Assembly (NCBI GenBank): GCA_001875425.1
Contig: MIYU01000001.1
Span: 62,001 to 126,000 of the forward strand
Direction of reading: 5' to 3'
DNA length: 64,000 nt
Source: Marine Group III euryarchaeote CG-Bathy1
Lineage (GTDB): Archaea; Thermoplasmatota; Poseidoniia; MGIII; CG-Epi1
Shown here: piece after piece, positions 48,921-58,300 of the stretch
Layout of the letters: each line of letters starts with the position of its first letter
How positions within the stretch are numbered: the first letter of the stretch is position 1
The notes under the pieces: model-generated
The model's input: the letters and a program-made list of their open reading frames with translations, nothing else
Told to the model about the DNA's origin: nothing
Database searches by the model: none
Program-made: the position numbers and the translations under genes

Positions 48921-48976
48921 TATAAATCATAGTGACCAAAAGACTTTATCCCGATAGACCCTTCAAGACATGTCTT

Positions 48977-49564
48977 ATGGCGGAAAGGAATTTCATTATC
49001 ATCGGTCACAGAGCCCACACTGCAGCAGATTGGAAATTGAATGATATCTGCGGAGGTGCAGGTAGAATGGACATTCTAGCTCGCTGCGTAACATCAGCTT
49101 TATGCGAATCTCACGGAATAAGAAAAGATACTGATGTTTGGCTCGTTTTGAAAGGTCCTCCAAATAACCCACTTTCAATTCATTTTTCTGGTAAAAATAT
49201 AAAATATCTAAATCCGGATGAACGTTCAACTGCAGCATTAATCAGAAATGCATTAATCAAATCTAAAAAAATCGAAGAAAGTTTTGAAACAAGTCCAGGC
49301 ATAACAGTTCATCTCAAAGATCTCCCCGAAATTCTTGATTTTTTACCACAACCTATCGTTTTATTATCAGAAGATGGAGAAACTAAATTTCCGCCCTTGC
49401 CATCTACTTTTGTTTTGGGCGATGATACGGATCTGAGTAAAGATGAAATCTCATCTTTGAGAAAACATCTAAATTTATCTTTAGGTAAAAAAAGTCTCTT
49501 AACTTCATCATGTATCATTCTTTTACATTCTAATTACGATTTCTCTAGTGGCACTCAATCTTAA
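48977..49564 (+). CDS. tRNA (pseudouridine-54 N1)-methyltransferase TrmY-like
   Basis: NFIIIGHRAHTAADWKLNDICGGAGRMDILARC; start at M16 of the tracked ORF. Confidence 0.85.
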   Translation: MAERNFIIIGHRAHTAADWKLNDICGGAGRMDILARCVTSALCESHGIRKDTDVWLVLKGPPNNPLSIHFSGKNIKYLNPDERSTAALIRNALIKSKKIEESFETSPGITVHLKDLPEILDFLPQPIVLLSEDGETKFPPLPSTFVLGDDTDLSKDEISSLRKHLNLSLGKKSLLTSSCIILLHSNYDFSSGTQS

Positions 49565-49588
49565 TTATCATTACTCTATTACGTTAGT

Positions 49589-50926
49589 ATGGGCAAGTCC
49601 ATATCACAAGCTACGCTTAACAATTGTAGAAAAAATCTCAACTCTAATGATGCTGCTAAAGTTTCAATAAATGCAGCCACACGTGTTAATGTTAGAAAGC
49701 TATCAATGAATTGGGATGCCTTTAGACAAATAGATCATACCTTTTCAAACACCGTATCCGGTCAAATGAAAGCTTCACATCAAAAGCGTAGTGGTAGGTG
49801 TTGGGGATTTGCTGGATTAAATCTTCTTAGAATCTATCTTGGACGCAAATACAAACTAAAAAATTTTGAATTTTCACAAAATTATTTCATGTTTTTCGAT
49901 AAGCTAGAAAAGGCCAATTATTTTCTTGAAAATATAATAGAAACATCTGAGAAAGACGTTAGCAGTAGATTGGTCTCACATTTACTATACAGCCCAGTTC
50001 AAGATGGCGGGCAATGGGATATGTTCGTCAATCTATTGAATAAATATGGTGCCGTTCCAAAATCCGTAATGGCTGAAAGTTTTCACAGTAGTAATTCATC
50101 CCAAATGAATAAACTTCTAACTAGAAAACTCAGAGGCTATGCTCTTGATTTACGCACGGCTCACTCCAAAGGCAGTAAACTTTCTGAATTAAGGAAGCTG
50201 AAGGATGAGATGCTTTCTACAATTTTTCAAATGCTATGTATAATGCTAGGAACGCCACCTGAAAAATTCGATTGGTCTATAAGAGATAAAAAAGATAAAT
50301 TTCATCGCTTTACAGATTTAACTCCAAAGAGTTTTTACAATAAACATGTAGGAACGGTTCTAGATGATTTTGTCTGTTTGATTAATGACCCCCGTTCTCA
50401 AACAGATTATAACAAGACTTACACTGTCGATTATTTGGGGAATGTAATCGATGGAAATATTATTAGGTATCTGAATTTAGAAAGTGACGAACTGAGAAAA
50501 TACTCAATCAAATCCATCAAAGCCGATGATCCCGTTTGGTTCGGCTGTGACGTAGGCAAATACTTCAGTCGTGAATTCGGCGTTATGGATTTAGATTTAT
50601 TCAATTTTGATACCTTTTTCGGTACAGATTTTCCAATGACTAAATCAGAGAGACTCGACTATGGCGATAGTGTCATGACACATGCTATGGTTTTCACAGG
50701 CGTTGATATCAAAAACAGAAAACCGGTCAAATGGCGCGTCGAAAATAGTTGGGGCGAAGATCACGGTAAGAAAGGATACGACATAATGTCTGATAGTTGG
50801 TTTGATGAATTTATGTATGAAGTTGTAATTCACAAGAAGCATTTACCAGCTAAAATAGTGAAACAATACAAATCGAAACCGATTGCTTTACCACCATGGG
50901 ATCCGATGGGTTCTCTGGCTCATTAG
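49589..50926 (+). CDS. C1B papain-family aminopeptidase (bleomycin hydrolase / PepC-like)
   Basis: KRSGRCWGFAGLNLLR, THAMVFTGVD, WRVENSWGEDHGKKGY catalytic Cys/His/Asn. Confidence 0.92.
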   Translation: MGKSISQATLNNCRKNLNSNDAAKVSINAATRVNVRKLSMNWDAFRQIDHTFSNTVSGQMKASHQKRSGRCWGFAGLNLLRIYLGRKYKLKNFEFSQNYFMFFDKLEKANYFLENIIETSEKDVSSRLVSHLLYSPVQDGGQWDMFVNLLNKYGAVPKSVMAESFHSSNSSQMNKLLTRKLRGYALDLRTAHSKGSKLSELRKLKDEMLSTIFQMLCIMLGTPPEKFDWSIRDKKDKFHRFTDLTPKSFYNKHVGTVLDDFVCLINDPRSQTDYNKTYTVDYLGNVIDGNIIRYLNLESDELRKYSIKSIKADDPVWFGCDVGKYFSREFGVMDLDLFNFDTFFGTDFPMTKSERLDYGDSVMTHAMVFTGVDIKNRKPVKWRVENSWGEDHGKKGYDIMSDSWFDEFMYEVVIHKKHLPAKIVKQYKSKPIALPPWDPMGSLAH

Positions 50927-50938
50927 GTATATTCAATC

Positions 50939-51583
50939 ATGGGTCTCAAGGTAGTTCAATGGCCAGTAGGGCCATTTCAGATGAATACAACTCTGGTCAT
51001 CGACGAAGCTACTAGTGATGCAATTTTTTTCGATCCGGGGGCTTCAGTTCAAGATACTCTTACTTATTCCAAAGAAAAGGGATTAAAAATCATACATCTA
51101 ATCGCAACACATTGTCATTTGGATCATATTTCTTCCGCTTCTGAAGCAATAAATTCTCTCAATTTAGATTTACAGATACATTCTTCTGGAAAGGATTTCC
51201 TTACTACTTTAGATGTCCAGGCAGACATGTTCAATCTCCCTCGGCCTATTCCATTCAGTACAGATTCCTTTCTAGATGAAGGTGATCAGATTTCTCTCGG
51301 AGATTCGACATTTGAAATTCTACATTGTCCAGGACACAGTCCAGATTCATTGTGCTTTTATGATGGAGAAATCTTAATCGGAGGAGATGTTCTGTTTTAT
51401 CGTTCAGTAGGTAGAACTGATATTCCTGGAGGTGATTCAGCTCAGCTTATCGAATCGATAACGAAAAAGATTCTCCCTCTTCCTGATAGTACAATTGTCT
51501 ACCCAGGACACGGTCCAACGACGATTATCGGCGATGAAAAGATACACAATCCATTTCTAAATGGAAAATTAAAATTAGTCTAA
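50939..51583 (+). CDS. MBL-fold hydrolase (glyoxalase II-like)
   Basis: ATHCHLDHIS, CPGHSPDSLCFY, YPGHGPTTII. Confidence 0.9.
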   Translation: MGLKVVQWPVGPFQMNTTLVIDEATSDAIFFDPGASVQDTLTYSKEKGLKIIHLIATHCHLDHISSASEAINSLNLDLQIHSSGKDFLTTLDVQADMFNLPRPIPFSTDSFLDEGDQISLGDSTFEILHCPGHSPDSLCFYDGEILIGGDVLFYRSVGRTDIPGGDSAQLIESITKKILPLPDSTIVYPGHGPTTIIGDEKIHNPFLNGKLKLV

Positions 51584-51584
51584 T

Positions 51585-51716
51585 CTACTCTTCATTGCAT
51601 TTTTTGCAAGATTCAAGTTTCTCAATTTCCATAGGTGTCCAAGCCTCCATACCGCACTTATCACACGAAAGAAGATGAACTTTCTTTCCTTTTATCCATC
51701 CTTTGAAACTAGCCAT
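51585..51716 (-). CDS. 43-aa zinc-ribbon-like small protein (not in supplied ORF track)
   Basis: Own translation: MASFKGWIKGKKVHLLSCDKCGMEAWTPMEIEKLESCKKCNEE; two CxxC knuckles; 1-nt convergent gap to the MBL gene. Confidence 0.65.
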   Translation of the reverse strand: MASFKGWIKGKKVHLLSCDKCGMEAWTPMEIEKLESCKKCNEE

Positions 51717-51768
51717 AATGGTCTACCGTAACTAGGTTATTATAGCATTACGTTATCGTACCTGATAA

Positions 51769-52095
51769 GTGACAAATCCTCTAGATGATGTAGATAGACA
51801 AAATCGACTCTTTTTTGAAAACGATAATCTTATGGTATCTCTTTCTTTGGAAAAAGGCATACCATTCTCAGTCTGGAAAGAACCATCTGACAAACAAACT
51901 CCTGTTATGAGGAAAGAGATGAAAGCAGTTCTGATGAAAATTGGAGATGAGTATTACGGTAGGGGCAATTATCTCATAGATAGATATCAGAATCAATATT
52001 CCGGTTACATGGTCTGGTATGCTAGACCAAATATGAATCTAGAATTCAATCAACAGAAAATAAGTAAAAAACAATCTGGAGATTCCTCTAATTAA
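51769..52095 (+). CDS. Uncharacterised 108-aa protein
   Basis: Open frame from GTG; fits the intergenic space; no family recognised. Confidence 0.5.
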   Translation: MTNPLDDVDRQNRLFFENDNLMVSLSLEKGIPFSVWKEPSDKQTPVMRKEMKAVLMKIGDEYYGRGNYLIDRYQNQYSGYMVWYARPNMNLEFNQQKISKKQSGDSSN

Positions 52096-52116
52096 TACCC
52101 TTCGGATTGCCTTATT

Positions 52117-52701
52117 GTGCTCATAGTCTTAGAAGGGATAGATGGTTGCGGTAAATCTACTCAGGTTTCTTTATTAGTTGATAAATTACGAAGTATCGGT
52201 ATCGATACATTGAAGTTAAGAGAACCGACAGACAGCCCACACGGTCTTAGATTACGCTCAATTCTAAACGAAGAGATTCAAGCAGAGCATGATGAGATAC
52301 TAGATCTTTTCGTCAAAGATCGAAAGCAACACGTTTCTGAAAAAATAGCACCTGCTCTGAATAGTGAAAAAACTATAGTTATGGATCGGTACTATTATTC
52401 AACCATGGCTTATCAATCTGCAAGTGGATTTTCGATGGAACAAATAAGGACCGATAATAGCTTCGCACCCGTACCAACTTTAGTTCTGATTTTAGACATC
52501 TCTGCTAAAGATGGTGTCAAACGTGTTTTGAAAGAAGGCAATGCCGATAGATTCGAAAAAGAAGATTTTCTCAATCGTGTTCGGGAACAGTACCTCAAAT
52601 TGAAAAACGAACCAAATGTCGAGATAATTGATGCCAGTCTAGAAGTTCAAGAAGTACATGCAAACATATGGTCTTTTGTTGAAAATTTAATGGAGTCTTA
52701 A
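52117..52701 (+). CDS. tmk: Thymidylate kinase
   Basis: LIVLEGIDGCGKSTQVSLL, LREPTDSPHGLRLR, VMDRYYYSTMAYQ. Confidence 0.93.
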   Translation: MLIVLEGIDGCGKSTQVSLLVDKLRSIGIDTLKLREPTDSPHGLRLRSILNEEIQAEHDEILDLFVKDRKQHVSEKIAPALNSEKTIVMDRYYYSTMAYQSASGFSMEQIRTDNSFAPVPTLVLILDISAKDGVKRVLKEGNADRFEKEDFLNRVREQYLKLKNEPNVEIIDASLEVQEVHANIWSFVENLMES

Positions 52702-53147
52702 TGGAAATCTTACTATTACTCAAACTCATTTTCGGTACCGTACTCATTTACGATGTCGTTTTACTATTCCGTTCCGAATCGGATGGTGATGTAGTGGAGA
52801 CATGCCACCCTTTCGATGAATTACGTAAAAAAGGAATCAATGCAATTCTCATTCCACTCTCTATATTTCTATTATTGATTATGGATTTGATACAGGATTT
52901 AGATCTCAAACTTTCGTTCGCACTTCTACTTCTATCTTTAACCTATCTTGCAATGCCTAGAAAAACTGCATATGGTGAAAATGGTTTACTATTAGATGGT
53001 CAGAAATATCCTAAAGATAAGATTCTAGGAGTTATTAAGAAAGAAGAAAACTATTCAATTAGAATTGAATGGTATGGGTGGTTATCTGAAAGAGAATTGA
53101 CAGACGGTCCAGTGGCTAGAAAATTATTAGAAGATTTTCAAGATTAA
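52701..53147 (+). CDS. Uncharacterised membrane protein
   Basis: Three hydrophobic segments; overlaps the tmk stop. Confidence 0.55.
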   Translation: MEILLLLKLIFGTVLIYDVVLLFRSESDGDVVETCHPFDELRKKGINAILIPLSIFLLLIMDLIQDLDLKLSFALLLLSLTYLAMPRKTAYGENGLLLDGQKYPKDKILGVIKKEENYSIRIEWYGWLSERELTDGPVARKLLEDFQD

Positions 53148-53758
53148 TTTAGCATAAATTTGAGAAACTCAGCCTCAGTTCTCTCTTTCAATGTATAATT
53201 ATTTACCTTCTCATCTCCCATTTTGGACGTTTTAGCTGGTCCATAGTCATGTCCTGGGTAAACTAGCAAATTATTCGGCATCTCTCTCATAATTTTAACT
53301 AGTGAATTGTACATATCTTCATTACTTCCACCAGGTAAATCAGTTCTTCCACATTCCGAGACGAATAGCGTGTCTCCTGTGAATATAATTTCGTCATTCA
53401 CTATGAAACAGACCGAATCAGGACTATGCCCAGGTGTATGTACCGTTTCTATTGTTAAGTCTCCTATCTTGAACTTCTCTCTATCTTTTATATACTGGTC
53501 GACGGTAAATGTCGCTAATTCGTGCGCTATAACTTTAGCTCCTGTTTCACTAACAATTTCTCGATTTTCAGCTATATGATCTCTATGTCCATGAGTGTTA
53601 ATCACAGCAACAACCTTCATCGTCAATTCAGAAGCCATTTCTAACAATTTTCCAGCCTCAAAACCGGGATCTATAATCGCCGCTTCACCACTCTTTTCAC
53701 AACCTAAGATATATGCGAAGTTTTCCATCGGTCCAACCTTTATCTGTTTAACAATCAT
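53144..53758 (-). CDS. MBL-fold hydrolase (glyoxalase II-like)
   Basis: NTHGHRDHIAEN, TPGHSPDSVCFI, YPGHDYGPAK. Confidence 0.9.
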   Translation of the reverse strand: MIVKQIKVGPMENFAYILGCEKSGEAAIIDPGFEAGKLLEMASELTMKVVAVINTHGHRDHIAENREIVSETGAKVIAHELATFTVDQYIKDREKFKIGDLTIETVHTPGHSPDSVCFIVNDEIIFTGDTLFVSECGRTDLPGGSNEDMYNSLVKIMREMPNNLLVYPGHDYGPAKTSKMGDEKVNNYTLKERTEAEFLKFMLN

Positions 53759-54939
53759 AGAAATATTCCCAATGTTTTCTTGAATATGGAATATATTGAT
53801 GATATTTGTCCCATCTCACTTTCATTTTCTAATCTTTCTTTAGCCATTCTATCAACTTCTCTAATCAATTCTATAACTGCAGGTGTATTCAAATCGTCAT
53901 CCATATTATTTTCTATTTTTTCTAGAATCTCAACCAGTAATGCCGATTTTATCTCTCTCTTTTCATACGTCATCGATTTTTTAGCTACACGACTCAACGC
54001 TCGATACTCCTCACAGGCATTTTCAAAAGATTCAATATCAAAAGGCGTATTTTCACGATAACGGTGTTCAAGTAGATAAAATCGCATTTGCATAGGTTCA
54101 TTTTTTTTAAATATCTCTGAAAGTGTCAATCTCTGTTTTCCCGATTTCGATAATTTTCCTTCGGCATCTTCCATCAATCCATTATGCACCCAAAAATTAC
54201 AATATTCTTTCTCAAATATACATTCTGAAATAATTATTTCAGATTCATGATGCGGGTATATCAGATCCACACCACCACAATGGATGTCCAAGGGCATCTC
54301 TAGTATAGTTGAAGCCATCATTACACATTCCGAATGCCATCCAGGTCTTCCAGGCTTCAAACCTTCAATATTCCAAGTTTCCCCTCCTGCTAGTTCAGGT
54401 CCCCATAGCATGAAATCGTGTGGACTTCTTTTAGGCCCCGAATCAACATCTATTTCAACAATCGATTCATCTATACTATTACCTAACAGCTTTCCATGGT
54501 CTCTCGATTCAACTTTCAAGTAAACTCCCTCTTCTGTTTCATAGGCTTTTTCTACATTTAGAAAATTCTTCGTAATTTCAGCTATTTTTTCCACATATTC
54601 TGATGCTTTCGGGGTGTAGTGAGGTTCTAAATTCCCCAAAGCTTTCATTTGTGTTTTGAATTTTTCTGTATATTCTTCAGTTATTTCCTTTTCAGTCTTT
54701 CCAAATTTCAAAGCAGTTTGTGCCGTTTCATCAGACACATCAGTTATATTCTGTACATGCGTTACTAGATATCCATTGTATTCTATCCATCTTCTCAATA
54801 TATCAAAAGCAATGTATGATTTCGCATGACCTAAATGAGATTCAGAATAAACAGTCGGACCACATACATACATTCCTACTTCTTTCTTAGCAGGTTTGAA
54901 TTCTTCAATAGTTTTACTTTGAGTGTTATATATTTTCAT
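53755..54939 (-). CDS. cysS: Cysteinyl-tRNA synthetase (short)
   Basis: VGMYVCGPTVYSESHLGHAKSYIAFDIL, GWHSECVMMA, DIHCGGVDLIYPHHESEI, KLSKSGKQ. Confidence 0.93.
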   Translation of the reverse strand: MKIYNTQSKTIEEFKPAKKEVGMYVCGPTVYSESHLGHAKSYIAFDILRRWIEYNGYLVTHVQNITDVSDETAQTALKFGKTEKEITEEYTEKFKTQMKALGNLEPHYTPKASEYVEKIAEITKNFLNVEKAYETEEGVYLKVESRDHGKLLGNSIDESIVEIDVDSGPKRSPHDFMLWGPELAGGETWNIEGLKPGRPGWHSECVMMASTILEMPLDIHCGGVDLIYPHHESEIIISECIFEKEYCNFWVHNGLMEDAEGKLSKSGKQRLTLSEIFKKNEPMQMRFYLLEHRYRENTPFDIESFENACEEYRALSRVAKKSMTYEKREIKSALLVEILEKIENNMDDDLNTPAVIELIREVDRMAKERLENESEMGQISSIYSIFKKTLGIFL

Positions 54940-55802
54940 CCCTTATCGCCACCACCACGTGCACAAATATTCTCCTCGTTCGGCCACGCTCCTCCTCTAA
55001 GCATGTCGGTAGTGTACATTTTTGCCTCATATCCTATACTTTCCAAGTATTTTGTAATTCTATAATTTTGAGACGGTACTAAAATTCCAATCTTAGATCC
55101 TTGCTTTACACTACTAACTGCTTTGTCAAACAAACTCTGCCAATCTTTACATCCAGGTTCAATTATCCATGGTCCAATTTCATAATATCTTTCATCCCCT
55201 TTGGCCATAATATAACTCCGCACTTCTCCATTGTCTGATATCTTAGCCAATGCCATTTCCGGTACAGTTTTTTTAAATTCAGCAAGAAGTTTCTTTCTAT
55301 CTCCTCCAAACTGTCTTTCATCTATCTCTGTAACGCTTTCCCAGCATTCTTCAATCGGAATTATATCTTCAGATTCAAATACATCAAAAGGTTGCATACT
55401 ATTTTCATCCATTTTAAATTCAAAATATGTTGACATTCCAGCAGGAATAAAATCGAATTTTCGATAAAAAGAAGCAGCCGGCATCAATGAATGAACTTTG
55501 ATAGTTTCACATTTTTCTAATCTTTCTATTGATTTTTCAACTAATAATTTTCCAATTCCTGCAAGACGTTTTTTTTCTTTCACAACTACATTTCCAATAG
55601 TCCCTATCTTTCCAAAATCTAGGGCGGTCGAAATGCCGATTATTTCCCCCTCTTCCTTTGCCACTATACTTCCTCCAATCTTGTATAATCTTTCCCAATC
55701 TTCGGTTGTGTTGGACCAATTTTCTTTATCTGTTAGTTCAACGGCGTCTTGAATGTCCTTTTCATCCATCTCAGTTATTTCAATCAATTTCGACACCTTC
55801 AT
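54936..55802 (-). CDS. GNAT N-acetyltransferase (likely tandem GNAT)
   Basis: GTIGNVVVKEKKRLAGIGKLLVEKSIERL; second GNAT-like half; start at ATG 55802 preferred. Confidence 0.8.
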   Translation of the reverse strand: MKVSKLIEITEMDEKDIQDAVELTDKENWSNTTEDWERLYKIGGSIVAKEEGEIIGISTALDFGKIGTIGNVVVKEKKRLAGIGKLLVEKSIERLEKCETIKVHSLMPAASFYRKFDFIPAGMSTYFEFKMDENSMQPFDVFESEDIIPIEECWESVTEIDERQFGGDRKKLLAEFKKTVPEMALAKISDNGEVRSYIMAKGDERYYEIGPWIIEPGCKDWQSLFDKAVSSVKQGSKIGILVPSQNYRITKYLESIGYEAKMYTTDMLRGGAWPNEENICARGGGDKG

Positions 55803-55923
55803 CGCAATCCATTTGTCCAAATGTTAGATATTTATCTTCCTCTCTTTTCAGTTTAAATCGACAACTTCCATATCCATAATCTTCTCCTCCATACCAATGT
55901 GGACAATCTTTGCATTTCAGCAT
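55780..55923 (-). CDS. 47-aa Cys-rich small protein (not in supplied ORF track)
   Basis: Own translation: MLKCKDCPHWYGGEDYGYGSCRFKLKREEDKYLTFGQMDCDEGVEID; CxxC plus two further Cys; overlaps the GNAT start. Confidence 0.6.
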   Translation of the reverse strand: MLKCKDCPHWYGGEDYGYGSCRFKLKREEDKYLTFGQMDCDEGVEID

Positions 55924-56002
55924 TAATCACTCTCAATGAACAAGATTAATGAAGATATGCATCAATGAAATATTATAATAATAAGCCCCTTATGCTGTCA
56001 AC

Positions 56003-58300
56003 ATGAATCAACTCTCATCTGTTGTGTTTGCATTTATGATGATTTTGACTTCTATGAGCACAGGCTCTATCGGTTTAGACGAGAGTATGAATAAAACCTC
56101 ATTTTCTAACAGCTTCACTTTTGATGGTAATGATACACTGAATCGAACTAACACATTCCCTTTCGATGTTCTTTTCGATGATTACCATGAATATTATGAA
56201 GTCGTTTCACAATTACAAGTATTCGCCAATGATTTTCCCGATATTGTTGAATTTTACACTCTTACAGATATAATCCCAGCTGGTCAAACTTGGCAAGGAA
56301 ATGAAGTCGTCGGCGTTAAGATATCTGACAATGTCGCCAATGAACCCGATTTTTATGACGATCCAAATGAAGAGACTTTCTTCATAGTCGGAAACCATCA
56401 TGCTAGAGAATGGATGACTGTTGTAACTCCTTTATATTTTATTTATTATTTAACGCATTTTTATGGAATGGAACCCACTGACAATGACGGTGATGGACTG
56501 ATTAATGAAGATCCTATTGATGGTATAGATAATGATGGCGATGGCGAACAAGGTGGCCGTGTCGATGAATCTGGACGAGCGTTATTCGATGGTATTGATA
56601 ATGATGGAGATGGAATCATAGATGAAGGCATCGATGAAGATCCGGATGAAGCACGAGTTACACATTTGGTAAATCATAGAGAGATATGGATTATTCCGAT
56701 TCTAAATCCAGACGGGTATCAATACGATCGTGAAGATCCAGATCGTTTCTGGCGTAAGAATATGCGCGATAACGATGAAGATGACAGATACGGTGGTGAG
56801 TGTGATGGCGTGGATCTTAATCGAAACTATCCCTTCGAATGGTCACATAATACACAGTTCACAGCCCTTATTGGAGATGATTTAGAACCTGAAGTTACGG
56901 TTGATGATGATAATATTTGCTCAGACGTTTATCACGGTCCACGAGATAACAATGATGATGATGGTGATTGTGAGCCAATAATTCCTGGCATTCAGTGCAA
57001 TATCGGCGATCAAAATTCAGGCGATATTACCCGAGTAGACGAAGATCCACCAGATGCACAACATACTGACGATGACGAAGATGGATTAATAGATGAAGAT
57101 CGTGAAGGTGGGTTCTCTGAACCAGAAACTCAAGTTATCGAATATTTAACATGGAGATTAGATATTTATCCTGATTTTCCACAAGATCAATATTTAGAAG
57201 ACTATCAGAATGGTATAGAACGAAACAATTGGCCAGATATGTTCACTCCAGAAAATCCACATGTTCGAACATATCGTACAGAAGCTCACGACATGAAACA
57301 CAACATCATGAACGCAGTTTCATACCATGCTTGTTCAAATCTTTACATTTGGCCATGGGGTTACAAGGATCAAGATCCACCTCATGAACTTTACATGGAA
57401 AACCAAGTAAAACCATTGATGAATCTAACGGGCTATGGTAACTGGAAAGATCAAGGAGGATACAAAGTCTCTGGCGATATCAATGATTATCAATATGGAA
57501 TGCAAGGCTCATTTTCATACACAGTCGAATTGAATAGTTGTGGCAGTCAAGGAGGTCTTCAAGGAGGGTTCCACGCAGATCCATTATTAATTCGACCAAC
57601 TGTACGAATGCATCTGTTGACTAATATGTATCTCTTGGACGAGTCTCCAGAAGCTAGAATTGGTCAGATGTTCCCTGATTATGGTGACATCAATGGTCCT
57701 GGTGTTCATTCACCTGATGACACAATGATGCCCGAATTAACTATCCTTTCTTCTAAAGGAGATCTTATCGGATTCCAATCAGATAGCGAAGTCGATTTTG
57801 GTGATTATTACGCAAATGACGATCTTCCAGTAAGAGTTCAAGTTGAAGATGCTCAATACATGTTACAAGATTCACTAGTTTTACATTACCGAACTGATGA
57901 AATGTCAGAAGGTACATGGAAGGAATTACCTATGCATTGCGTAGTGAATTGTGATACTAAGAATTATTCTGATTATAGTGATGGTTTCACTATACCAAGA
58001 AGAGATTCAGTTTTCAAAGCTTTAATACCTGCAACAGAAGATTCTACACATATTCAATTTTACGCAGTAGCTCAAGATTCTAGATTGGCTAACGATTTCG
58101 GTGGAGGTTTTGTGTTTACCGGATACGGAGAGCACGACCCTGTAGAAATTTTTGTAGACGATATTATCGGATTTGGTAACCCAGTTGTTGATGCCATAGC
58201 TGTCGGATTAATGATGATTGTAATGTATGGTATTGTTTGGGGAGGCCTCTACCACTTCATCGGCATTGCCGCAGCAGCTGATCGAAGGAAGGCACAGTGA
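56003..58300 (+). CDS. Secreted M14 zinc carboxypeptidase with acidic DNDGDG-type repeats and C-terminal TM
   Basis: GNHHAREWMTV, IPILNPDGYQY, GVDLNRNYPF, SYHACSNLYIWPWG, SYTVELN; DNDGDG repeats. Confidence 0.92.
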   Translation: MNQLSSVVFAFMMILTSMSTGSIGLDESMNKTSFSNSFTFDGNDTLNRTNTFPFDVLFDDYHEYYEVVSQLQVFANDFPDIVEFYTLTDIIPAGQTWQGNEVVGVKISDNVANEPDFYDDPNEETFFIVGNHHAREWMTVVTPLYFIYYLTHFYGMEPTDNDGDGLINEDPIDGIDNDGDGEQGGRVDESGRALFDGIDNDGDGIIDEGIDEDPDEARVTHLVNHREIWIIPILNPDGYQYDREDPDRFWRKNMRDNDEDDRYGGECDGVDLNRNYPFEWSHNTQFTALIGDDLEPEVTVDDDNICSDVYHGPRDNNDDDGDCEPIIPGIQCNIGDQNSGDITRVDEDPPDAQHTDDDEDGLIDEDREGGFSEPETQVIEYLTWRLDIYPDFPQDQYLEDYQNGIERNNWPDMFTPENPHVRTYRTEAHDMKHNIMNAVSYHACSNLYIWPWGYKDQDPPHELYMENQVKPLMNLTGYGNWKDQGGYKVSGDINDYQYGMQGSFSYTVELNSCGSQGGLQGGFHADPLLIRPTVRMHLLTNMYLLDESPEARIGQMFPDYGDINGPGVHSPDDTMMPELTILSSKGDLIGFQSDSEVDFGDYYANDDLPVRVQVEDAQYMLQDSLVLHYRTDEMSEGTWKELPMHCVVNCDTKNYSDYSDGFTIPRRDSVFKALIPATEDSTHIQFYAVAQDSRLANDFGGGFVFTGYGEHDPVEIFVDDIIGFGNPVVDAIAVGLMMIVMYGIVWGGLYHFIGIAAAADRRKAQ

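Noticed and set aside
50939-53758. Two MBL-fold genes as a recent tandem duplication
   Set aside because: Opposite strands, separated by several genes, and only family-level similarity; no evidence of recent duplication.
55537-55719. 60-aa minus ORF inside the GNAT gene
   Set aside because: Alternative frame of the real CDS; no conserved features.
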